The position numbers were made by a program, and so were the translations under genes. 64,000 nt of DNA, taken from contig CAJUAU010000002.1 of NCBI GenBank assembly GCA_910584645.1, positions 182,064 to 246,063 on the forward strand, given 5' to 3'. Below, in pieces: positions 25,852 through 32,362 of the stretch (positions are counted from its first letter, which is position 1; every line of letters begins with the position of its first letter). The notes beneath the pieces were generated by a model that ran no database searches, was not told the origin of the DNA, and saw nothing but the letters and a program-made list of their open reading frames with translations. Origin of the DNA: an uncultured Eubacterium sp. (GTDB taxonomy: Bacteria > Bacillota > Clostridia > Lachnospirales > Lachnospiraceae).

Positions 25852-25861
25852 TTCCCCTCCT

Positions 25862-27217
25862 TTAATCCTTCTGGCGGATCAGATGCTCCGTATCGACGCC
25901 CCGCATCAAAAACACAACAACTCCTATGCCCGCCACAAATACCAGACCTGCGATCACACATGCCGTTCGTATGATATCCTCCGGCATATAATACACATTT
26001 GAATTCTCTCTCACAAACACAAGTCTGCTGACAAAAGCTGCGGGAACCAGGATCACAGCAATCTCCAGCAGGAGCGGAACCAGGATCATACTCAGAGAAC
26101 ATCCATTCATCAGATATATGCCATATACCCTGTTGTTGGACTGTATCTTGTCATAAAAGGTGATAAAAATACCATACAGCGTAAAACAGGACAGGGTAAC
26201 AGACAGGATCAGCAGGATTCTAATGCTGGCAATGGATTCGTTCCGCAGAAGATCCACTCCCATGGTGGTACCTATCACCTGAACCGGCGGAAGTTCAAAC
26301 TCTTTTCCCACATCCCTGAACACCGCAACTTGTTCTTTCACTTTTCCCTCCGGAATCTGCGCGATTCCTGACTGCAGACTCAGATAGGAAAGATATGCAT
26401 ATTTTTTGATCTCATCTACTGTCTCAAAAGGTTCTGAAACCTGGATCCCAAAGGGCAGGAGTATCCGGGAATCCAGCTGGCAGAAATCAGTATTTTCTGC
26501 AGCCGGGTGCTCTGGGATCATAGCCCCCTTCTCCAATATGCCCACCACCCTGCAAGGGTAAACATATCCCCAGCACCAGAGGCTGAACTCATCTCCCGGT
26601 TTCATGATCCCCTTATAATCGCTTCCCAGGAGGACGGGGATGGGGTCCGACCAGTGATCCAGTTTCAGATTCTGCTCCGTGAAGCCCTCTCCCTCCTGGG
26701 TTCCCAGACCAAAATAACGGTACGCACCCAGATCGATCCGAGCCCCCTTCATATTCAGCAGACTGCATACCCCCTCATCTCCAAAATCCGCCATATATGC
26801 TTCTCTCCGCGTCTCCAGCTGAAAATTGAAATAGCTTCTGTCACCAAAAAAACGTTTCACATCCTCTTCTTTCATGATGATGTTAGGTATTTCCACTGAA
26901 ATAATAGGACAATCTCTGGAGGACTTGAGGGTTTCATAATATTCCATCATGTTTTGGCAGCCCGTGGCCGTCATCAGACTTTCCTCGATCTCACTGTCAT
27001 TTTCCGTCATAAGATCCAAGGGACACCAGGTTCTGTCTCCCACCTGCTGCGTCGATTCATGATGACGCTCCCCTAAACCAAAGTAGTAAGAGCCCATGAT
27101 CACCGTCATTACAAGACTGATGGAAAACATAACCATCAGCAGCAGATTCTTCAGCAGACTCTTATGAAAACTCCGAAAAAATTCCTCAGCCATAAATCTT
27201 ATTTTTCGCATAGACAA
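25862..27217 (-). CDS. Peptide-operon ABC permease, copy B
   Basis: 451 residues with an N-terminal membrane helix (LLKNLLLMVMFSISLVMTVI), a ~260-residue external domain and three membrane helices near residues 325-440, matching the 1+3 FtsX-like topology. It is a close paralogue of the protein at 27676-29019; long stretches are identical, including MTVIMGSYYF and VKEQVAVFRDVGKEF. It follows peptide gene B by 43 bp. Likely role: export of, or immunity to, the adjacent secreted peptide. Confidence 0.82.
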   Translation of the reverse strand: MSMRKIRFMAEEFFRSFHKSLLKNLLLMVMFSISLVMTVIMGSYYFGLGERHHESTQQVGDRTWCPLDLMTENDSEIEESLMTATGCQNMMEYYETLKSSRDCPIISVEIPNIIMKEEDVKRFFGDRSYFNFQLETRREAYMADFGDEGVCSLLNMKGARIDLGAYRYFGLGTQEGEGFTEQNLKLDHWSDPIPVLLGSDYKGIMKPGDEFSLWCWGYVYPCRVVGILEKGAMIPEHPAAENTDFCQLDSRILLPFGIQVSEPFETVDEIKKYAYLSYLSLQSGIAQIPEGKVKEQVAVFRDVGKEFELPPVQVIGTTMGVDLLRNESIASIRILLILSVTLSCFTLYGIFITFYDKIQSNNRVYGIYLMNGCSLSMILVPLLLEIAVILVPAAFVSRLVFVRENSNVYYMPEDIIRTACVIAGLVFVAGIGVVVFLMRGVDTEHLIRQKD

Positions 27218-27260
27218 CTCCTAATCTAAATCTAAGGACCAACGGGCGTCAAAACCAAAA

Positions 27261-27614
27261 TTAATTTTGTGTCCACTCTACTTTGCTTCCACCACCGATT
27301 CGATAATTATGTTTGGCATCCGCAAAATAACTAACAGATTTAGAACGGACATCTACAATCCCCTTGCCTTCCCAATAACTCCATTCTCCTCCAGCAATTT
27401 GGGCTCCTACTTTCAAATTATGCCCATATCCTCTGTCATCGTAACTTGATACTTTTGTATAACTGTAATAGCCTTTTTTATCCTTATCTCTTTTACCATA
27501 CCGATCGACAGATCCCTGAGCTACAGATGAAACCATACAAACTGCCATCATGGTCAGAAACAGTCCTGCCACTGCCTTTTTACCATTCTTCAATATATTC
27601 TTCATATTTATCAT
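27261..27614 (-). CDS. Small secreted protein, bacteriocin-like, copy B
   Basis: 117 residues with a signal peptide (KKAVAGLFLTMMAVCMVSSV, cut near residue 34) and a mature part of ~83 residues without Cys. The mature part is rich in Gly, Tyr and Ser: YYSYTKVSSYDDRGYGHNLK, then GGEWSYWEGKG and RIGGGSKVEW. Size, signal peptide and a partner permease-plus-ATPase set recall the lactococcin 972 type of bacteriocin locus, but I see no firm family match. AAGGAG lies about ten bases before ATG 27614; a second ATG at 27605 is possible. Paralogue of the gene at 29076. Confidence 0.75.
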   Translation of the reverse strand: MINMKNILKNGKKAVAGLFLTMMAVCMVSSVAQGSVDRYGKRDKDKKGYYSYTKVSSYDDRGYGHNLKVGAQIAGGEWSYWEGKGIVDVRSKSVSYFADAKHNYRIGGGSKVEWTQN

Positions 27615-27675
27615 TTCTTTCGTTCTCCTTTTGTAGTTTTCTGTTTTCTCTTAGCATTTCTTGAAATTTTTTTAT

Positions 27676-29019
27676 TTAATCCTTCTGACGGATCAGATGT
27701 TCCGTATCGACACCCCGCATCAGAAATGCAACAACTCCTATGCCAGCCACAAACACCAGACCTGCGATCATACACGCCGTTCTCATGATGGCTCCTGACA
27801 TATAATCTACACTTTCTCTTACAAACACAAATCTGCTTGCCAAAACTCCGGGCAGGAGGATCACGGCAATCTCCAGCAGGAGCGGAACCAGGATCATACT
27901 CAGAGAACATCCATTCATCAGATATATGCCATAAACCCTGCTGTTGGACTGTATCTTGTCATAAAAGGTGATAAAAATACCATACAGTGTAAAACTGGAC
28001 AAAGTAACAGACAAGATCAGCAGGATTCTAATGCTGACAACCGATTCCTTCCGCAGCAGATCCACTCCCATAGTGGTACCTATCACCTGAACCGGCGGAA
28101 GTTCAAACTCTTTTCCCACATCCCGGAACACGGCGACCTGTTCTTTCACTTTTCCTTCCGGAATCTGTGCAATTCCAGCTTCTAAACTCAAATAAGAAAG
28201 GTATGCATATTTTTTGATCTCATCTACTGTCTCAGCAGGTTCTGACACCTGAATGTCAAAGGGTAAAAGTATCCGGGAATCCAACTGACAGAAATCGGTA
28301 TTAGGAGAAGCCGGATATTCCGGGATCATAGCCCCCTTCTCCAATATGCCTGCCACCCTGCAGGGGTAAACATATCCCCAACACCGGAGACTGAACTCAT
28401 CCCCTGGCCTCATGATACCCTTATAATCGCTTCCTAGCAGGATGGGTATGGGATCTGACCAGTGGGCCAGTCTCAGATTCTGCTCCGTAAAGCCCTCTCC
28501 CTCCTGGGTTGTGAGACCAAAATGTCGATAAGCCCTCATGTCAACTCGCGCTCCTTTCATCTCCAGCAGGCTGCATATCCCCTCTTCCCCAAACTCCGCC
28601 ATAAATGCCTCTTTCCGTGTTTCTAGCAAGAAATTCAAATAGCATCTGTCATCAAAAATGTGCTTTACATCCTCTTCTTTCATGATAATTCCTGGTATTT
28701 CCACTGAAATTATAGGACAATCCTTAGAGGACCTTATGGTTTCATAATAATCCATCAAATTTTGGCAGCCCGTGACCGTCATTAGACTATCTTCAATCTC
28801 ACTGTCATTTTCCGCCATAAACTCCAAAGGACACCAGATTCTGTCCCCCACCTGCTGTGTTATATCAGGATATCGGTCTCCCAGATCAAAGTAGTAGGAG
28901 CCCATGATCACTGTCATCACAAGACTGATGGAAAACATAACCATCAGCAGCAGATTCTTCAGCAAACTCTTATGAAAACTCCGGAAAAATTCCTCAGTCA
29001 TAAATCTTATTTTTCTCAT
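27676..29019 (-). CDS. Peptide-operon ABC permease, copy A
   Basis: 447 residues, same 1+3 membrane layout as copy B and very similar along its length. Differences cluster in the external domain (for example DLGDRYPDITQQ against GLGERHHESTQQ) and near the last helix. It follows peptide gene A by 56 bp and is followed by peptide gene B. Peptide plus permease (~1.75 kb) is therefore a tandemly duplicated unit. The pairing of each permease with the peptide just upstream suggests matched immunity or export specificity. Confidence 0.82.
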   Translation of the reverse strand: MRKIRFMTEEFFRSFHKSLLKNLLLMVMFSISLVMTVIMGSYYFDLGDRYPDITQQVGDRIWCPLEFMAENDSEIEDSLMTVTGCQNLMDYYETIRSSKDCPIISVEIPGIIMKEEDVKHIFDDRCYLNFLLETRKEAFMAEFGEEGICSLLEMKGARVDMRAYRHFGLTTQEGEGFTEQNLRLAHWSDPIPILLGSDYKGIMRPGDEFSLRCWGYVYPCRVAGILEKGAMIPEYPASPNTDFCQLDSRILLPFDIQVSEPAETVDEIKKYAYLSYLSLEAGIAQIPEGKVKEQVAVFRDVGKEFELPPVQVIGTTMGVDLLRKESVVSIRILLILSVTLSSFTLYGIFITFYDKIQSNSRVYGIYLMNGCSLSMILVPLLLEIAVILLPGVLASRFVFVRESVDYMSGAIMRTACMIAGLVFVAGIGVVAFLMRGVDTEHLIRQKD

Positions 29020-29075
29020 AGACTACTACTACTCCTAATCTAAATTTAAGGACTAACGGACGCCAAAACCAGAAC

Positions 29076-29432
29076 TTATTTATTACCTGACCACTCTACT
29101 CTGCTACCACTGCCGATCTGATAACTGTGCCAGGCTGTTCCAGCATTAGAACTAGACGCTGATCTAACTGATACTGTCCCAATACCACTCATATATGTCC
29201 AACTTACGTTACCAATTTTGGCTCCCACTTTCAGATTATGCCCATATCCTCTGTCATCGTAACTTGACACTTTGGTATAACTGTAATAGCCATTATTATC
29301 CTTCTTTCTTACTCCATATCGATCTGGGGCTGCCTGTGTTACAGATGAAACCATACAAACTGCCAACATGGTCAGAACCAGTCCTGCCACTGCTTTTTTA
29401 CCATTCTTCATTAACTTCTTCATGTTAATCAT
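29076..29432 (-). CDS. Small secreted protein, bacteriocin-like, copy A
   Basis: 118 residues, first gene of the operon. Signal peptide KKAVAGLVLTMLAVCMVSSV with cleavage near TQAA; mature part ~84 residues, no Cys. It is nearly identical to copy B over GYYSYTKVSSYDDRGYGHNL but diverges downstream (WTYMSGIGTVSVRSASSS...), keeping GSGSRVEW near the end. The conserved front and variable rear suggest the rear carries specificity. AAAGGA abuts the first ATG, so the ATG at 29423 may be used. A long leader from the promoter at 29785 precedes it. Confidence 0.75.
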   Translation of the reverse strand: MINMKKLMKNGKKAVAGLVLTMLAVCMVSSVTQAAPDRYGVRKKDNNGYYSYTKVSSYDDRGYGHNLKVGAKIGNVSWTYMSGIGTVSVRSASSSNAGTAWHSYQIGSGSRVEWSGNK

Positions 29433-29551
29433 TCCTTTCGTTTTTTATTTACATTATTTTCTGTTTTCTCATAATTTCTGTGCATGGTTTTTGCACATCC
29501 CGAGTTTTGCAAAAACTTGCTAATAAGTTTGTCAGAACTTATTATTTTCTC

Positions 29552-29580
29552 TTGACATTTCTTCATAATTCATAGATAAT
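29552..29580 (+). promoter_or_regulatory. Promoter of small RNA candidate, copy A
   Basis: TTGACA (29552-29557), 17-bp spacer, GATAAT (29575-29580): a near-consensus sigma-A promoter. It points at the hairpin/U-run at 29600-29645 with 19 bp between the -10 and the hairpin. Confidence 0.65.
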
Positions 29581-29586
29581 ATAAGT

Positions 29587-29646
29587 GTTATGTATCTCGG
29601 CGTTCTTTTCGGTATTGCACTACCATATGAAAAGAACGCTTTTTTC
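29587..29646 (+). ncRNA. Candidate ~60-nt small/antisense RNA, copy A
   Basis: From the predicted start (~29587) the RNA would have a short 5' tail, an 11-bp stem GCGTTCTTTTC / GAAAAGAACGC (29600-29639) enclosing GGTA / TACC, and a TTTTTT end. The homologous copy at 36140 preserves both stems with changed bases (GGCA/TGCC, and T-A to T-G), which points to a conserved RNA fold. It is antisense to the leader of the peptide A mRNA. No known small RNA family was recognised. The T-run also encodes Glu-Lys-Ser codons of the opposite leader ORF, so the termination function is not certain. Confidence 0.5.
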
Positions 29647-29685
29647 AATTTCTTCTCTGTAAACGGATTTAATATTCTTATACAT
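29620..29685 (-). CDS. Leader ORF, copy A (21 codons)
   Basis: An ATG at 29685 is preceded by GGGGAGGTG with seven-base spacing, an ideal ribosome site. The peptide ends in EEIEKSVLFIW followed by TAG. The copy at 36170-36232 has the same site spacing and the end IEKSALFIWQ, then TGA. The stop codon falls in the loop of the leader hairpin in both. It may be a regulatory leader peptide, a small toxin-like peptide or the remnant of a longer gene: in-frame sequence past both stops keeps E-K-N-A. Confidence 0.6.
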   Translation of the reverse strand: MYKNIKSVYREEIEKSVLFIW

Positions 29686-29756
29686 TCTTTCACCTCCCCT
29701 TTTAAATCAGCAGCAAGAACATTCTCCCTTATTTTTCCTTCCTGTTGCTTGGTATA

Positions 29757-29785
29757 AATATACTACAATAATTTATATTTGTCAA
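29757..29785 (-). promoter_or_regulatory. Promoter of peptide A operon
   Basis: Minus strand: TTGACA (29785-29780), 17-bp spacer, TATATT (29762-29757). Transcription would pass through the leader ORF and hairpin before reaching peptide gene A at 29432, a leader of over 300 nt. Confidence 0.7.
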
Positions 29786-29808
29786 ATACTATTTATATAA
29801 AAGTATTT
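29784..29808. promoter_or_regulatory. Palindromic operator candidate between divergent promoters
   Basis: AAATACT-N11-AGTATTT sits between the -35 boxes of the peptide operon (minus) and padR (plus), overlapping the former. The same sequence, AAATACT...AGTATATTT, recurs at 36333-36359 next to the other peptide promoter. The nearby padR product is the natural candidate ligand. Confidence 0.55.
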
Positions 29809-29820
29809 TGCATAAAATAT

Positions 29821-29849
29821 TTGACTTTTTTCCCATTTTCATGTACAAT
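29821..29849 (+). promoter_or_regulatory. padR operon promoter
   Basis: TTGACT (29821-29826), 17-bp spacer, TACAAT (29844-29849), about 58 bp before the padR ATG. Confidence 0.7.
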
Positions 29850-29907
29850 GTAGGTATTCTCCCTTACCAGAAACTTTAAATAAAAGACGAACCGAAGGCT
29901 GGTATCT

Positions 29908-30252
29908 ATGACAAAACAAACTCGAAAGCAAAATAACATAAAGCGGGGCACGATCGAACTCGTTCTTCTTCTTTTATTACAAAAGGGGCAAAAGTACGGA
30001 TATCAATTATCCCAGGAGCTCGAAGAATTCAGCGACGGTGAATATGAGCTGAAAGAGGCCACGATGTACCCCACATTATATCGTTTAACACAAAATGGAC
30101 ATTTGACCTGCAACCAGGTAAAAGTAGGTGTCCGCCGTACTCGTGTATATTATGAAATCACATCTTCTGGCCGGGAACATTTGCAGAACCTTAAGCAGGA
30201 ATATGCTTCCATAACTGGTGCTGTAGATAAAATTATGAAAAATACCAAGTAA
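29908..30252 (+). CDS. PadR-family transcriptional regulator
   Basis: 114 residues with the PadR winged helix: KRGTIELVLLLLLQKGQKYG, then YQLSQELEEFSDGEYELKEA, TMYPTLYRLTQNGHL and a beta wing with RRTRVYYEIT, followed by a short dimerisation helix. PadR proteins often repress adjacent exporters and respond to drugs or peptides. It heads a plus-strand operon of four small genes and is divergent from the peptide A operon, so it may control both. ATG 29908 has GAAGG about 12 bases upstream, a weak site. Confidence 0.92.
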   Translation: MTKQTRKQNNIKRGTIELVLLLLLQKGQKYGYQLSQELEEFSDGEYELKEATMYPTLYRLTQNGHLTCNQVKVGVRRTRVYYEITSSGREHLQNLKQEYASITGAVDKIMKNTK

Positions 30253-30259
30253 TATTACG

Positions 30260-30694
30260 ATGGAGGACCAGATCTTGGATAATAAAGTGCTAAAAAAATA
30301 TCTTCGCCAGGTAAAACATATTTATCACGGAGACAAAAAACTTAAAAAACAGTTCCTTCAGGATGTAGAAGACGCTCTTTTATGTTATGCAGAATCCCAT
30401 CCCGGCTGCTCCTATGATGATGTCGTTCATAAATTCGGGACACCAGAGGAACTTCGCGAATCTTTTGCTTACTCTGATATGTTAAAAAAACGAAGTATAT
30501 TATTATACCGGTTTGTTATCCTTTTCGCTGTCCTCATAACAGTGTTGATCATATTATTTACAGCTAATTATATCCATAATTCTTTTGGTCACTCAAAAGG
30601 ACATTACATTGAATACACAAATCGAAAAGATACGACAGATACCAGCCCTACACCGCTGAAACGTACCCCTTATAAGGAGTACACACTTGATTAA
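30260..30694 (+). CDS. Small membrane protein, HAAS/DUF1700-like (DUF6120-type)
   Basis: 144 residues. The N-terminal ~70 residues are helical and acidic (FLQDVEDALLCYAESHPGCS, KFGTPEELRESF) as in HAAS domains, which often accompany PadR regulators. One membrane helix (residues ~84-106, ILLYRFVILFAVLITVLIIL) is followed by a ~38-residue external tail. It starts 7 bp after padR. PadR plus HAAS pairs typically act together in sensing envelope or exporter state. Function here is inferred from this pairing only. Confidence 0.7.
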   Translation: MEDQILDNKVLKKYLRQVKHIYHGDKKLKKQFLQDVEDALLCYAESHPGCSYDDVVHKFGTPEELRESFAYSDMLKKRSILLYRFVILFAVLITVLIILFTANYIHNSFGHSKGHYIEYTNRKDTTDTSPTPLKRTPYKEYTLD

Positions 30695-30707
30695 GGAGAT
30701 GATACTT

Positions 30708-31196
30708 ATGAAAAGAATACTATCCTTTTTGTTTATACTGACACTGATCACCTGCTTTGTACATACCCCGGCTGCTTCGGCGGCTACATCGGCACCCCGG
30801 GTTAAGACCACCATTACTAAAGAGGAAGACGGAGGCTATTATGTAGAGATGATTACCGAGACCAGTCCCCTGTCCCCCTATGGTATCAGCCCCTGCAGCG
30901 CCAGCGCGGCCACAGTAAGACAAACAAGAAATATCGAATATTATAATTCAAGCAATTCTCTCTGCTGGCGGTATTCCCTGACGGGAATCTTTCACTACAT
31001 TACCGGGATCAGTGCTGCGTGTGATGATTCCTGGGCAAAAGTGACGATCTACAACCCCACTTATTCCCTATATGATGAAAAGCACTCCCACTCCGGGAGC
31101 ACCGCCACGGGAACGATCAAAATGAGACGTCAAACACTGATAAAAAGCAAAACTATTTCTATTACATGCAGCAAAAACGGAACTTTTAGTTATTAA
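30708..31196 (+). CDS. Secreted protein of unknown function
   Basis: 162 residues from ATG 30708, AAGGAG at nine bases; the upstream in-frame ATGs overlap the previous gene's end and lack a site. The signal peptide MKRILSFLFILTLITC...AASA is cut near residue 25. The mature part is beta-rich with four Cys (SPCSA, SLCWRY, SAACDD, ITCSK), possibly two disulfides, and ends NGTFSY. It resembles a group of short secreted proteins common in Firmicutes without assigned function. Operon mate of padR and the HAAS-like genes. Confidence 0.7.
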   Translation: MKRILSFLFILTLITCFVHTPAASAATSAPRVKTTITKEEDGGYYVEMITETSPLSPYGISPCSASAATVRQTRNIEYYNSSNSLCWRYSLTGIFHYITGISAACDDSWAKVTIYNPTYSLYDEKHSHSGSTATGTIKMRRQTLIKSKTISITCSKNGTFSY

Positions 31197-31207
31197 CGGA
31201 GACTTCT

Positions 31208-31528
31208 ATGAACCAGAAAAAAGAATTAAAAAAGATTGCCAGACAAGCATTTCCCCTTTTCAGGTATTCTTTTTTTGAGGGAAGAAACTATAGAAAAAGC
31301 CTATATAACGAGATGTCTGCCTATTGGCACAATCATCCGGAGACCTTATCGGAAGATATAAGAGATTTATTCTGCGGAGAAGAAAGCATGGATGAGGAGT
31401 ATACAAACATCGGTATTCCCCAAAAAGCAAAGATGTGTTTCATTATTTTAGGATTATTGATCATTATCTGTGTTGCACTTTTCTTTATTTCTGGTTCATG
31501 GGATGCCCCTACGATTACAACGAATTGA
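31208..31528 (+). CDS. Small membrane protein, second HAAS-like
   Basis: 106 residues: a charged helical N-terminus (LKKIARQAFPLFRYSFFEGR, YWHNHPETLSEDIRDLF) and one membrane helix near the C-terminus (MCFIILGLLIIICVALFFIS) with a ten-residue outside tail. It is shorter than the HAAS-like protein at 30260 but has the same plan. It begins 11 bp after the secreted protein, GGAG upstream, and is the last gene before a strong terminator. Function not known. Confidence 0.65.
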   Translation: MNQKKELKKIARQAFPLFRYSFFEGRNYRKSLYNEMSAYWHNHPETLSEDIRDLFCGEESMDEEYTNIGIPQKAKMCFIILGLLIIICVALFFISGSWDAPTITTN

Positions 31529-31565
31529 TGTAAGGGATACACTTTATTCTACTGAAAGAAATTTA

Positions 31566-31614
31566 ACCGGGAATATTTTTAACATCATAAAATATTCCCG
31601 GTTGCTGTTTTTTC
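31566..31614 (+). terminator. Terminator of the padR operon
   Basis: Perfect 14-bp stem ACCGGGAATATTTT / AAAATATTCCCGGT (31566-31579, 31589-31602) followed by TGCTGTTTTTTCTT. Confidence 0.9.
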
Positions 31615-31627
31615 TTCAAAAAACTTC

Positions 31628-32362
31628 TCATTTTTTTCCTGAGCTTATTGAGTTCTCACCAAAATAATACATATACACATCTTCCAGATTGTTCCCCTGG
31701 ACTTTTTCGATCAGTGCCGCAGGCACATCATCAGCAGCTAATATCCCCTCTTTCATGATCAGAATCCTGTCAGCGATGCTCTCTACATCACTTACTACGT
31801 GGGTTGCCAGTAAAATAATTTTATCCTCAGAGATCCGCCTGATATAGTTCCGCAGATTTACCCTTTCTTTGGGATCCAGACCTGCCGTGGGTTCATCCAG
31901 AATCAGAATTTTAGGATCTCCCAGCAGCGCCTGGGCAAGAAGGGTGCGTTGCCGCATCCCCCCGGAAAACTCCTCCATTTTTAAATCTGCTACATGTGAA
32001 AGATTTACCACCCGAAGCAGCTGTTCAATTTGCTCTTTTGCCCTCTTTCTTGCTATCCCCTTTAATTCTGCCATATAAAAAAGAAACATTCTCGCCGAAA
32101 AATTATCATAATACCCCTGCTGCTGGGGCATATAACCCACCAATGCCCGAAAAGAAGCTCCTAATTTCAGAATATCAACTCCGTCATAAAGAATACTTCC
32201 CCCGGTACGGCGCACGTTATCTGTGATCAAATTCATCAATGTACTTTTCCCTGCACCGTTTGCTCCTAACATTCCATATACCCCTTTAGAAAAAGAATAA
32301 TTAAATCCTTTTAACACCTCTTTATGTCCGTACCTTTTCACTAGATTTTCAATCCTTAACAT
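31628..32362 (-). CDS. ABC transporter ATPase (peptide operon 2)
   Basis: 244 residues of the bacteriocin-immunity/CcmA-like type: Walker A GANGAGKST, signature EEFSGGMRQRTLLAQALLGD, Walker B ILILDEPTAGLDP, H-loop ATHVVSDVE. The GGMRQR signature is typical of ABC-2 or lantibiotic-immunity ATPases, unlike the MacB-type enzymes elsewhere in the window. AGGAGG precedes ATG. It overlaps the 681-residue membrane protein gene by 14 bp, which is its probable partner. Confidence 0.92.
   Translation of the reverse strand: MLRIENLVKRYGHKEVLKGFNYSFSKGVYGMLGANGAGKSTLMNLITDNVRRTGGSILYDGVDILKLGASFRALVGYMPQQQGYYDNFSARMFLFYMAELKGIARKRAKEQIEQLLRVVNLSHVADLKMEEFSGGMRQRTLLAQALLGDPKILILDEPTAGLDPKERVNLRNYIRRISEDKIILLATHVVSDVESIADRILIMKEGILAADDVPAALIEKVQGNNLEDVYMYYFGENSISSGKK

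Larger units (their letters stand above)
29433..29907. other. 475-bp regulatory region between peptide A and padR
   Basis: No annotated-size gene. Contents from left: hairpin TAATAAGTT / AACTTATTA (29521-29544); plus-strand promoter and small RNA candidate (29552-29646); minus-strand leader ORF (29620-29685); minus-strand promoter of the peptide operon (29785-29757); palindrome 29784-29808; plus-strand padR promoter (29821-29849). The part 29575-29815 is homologous to 36128-36360. Confidence 0.8.
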
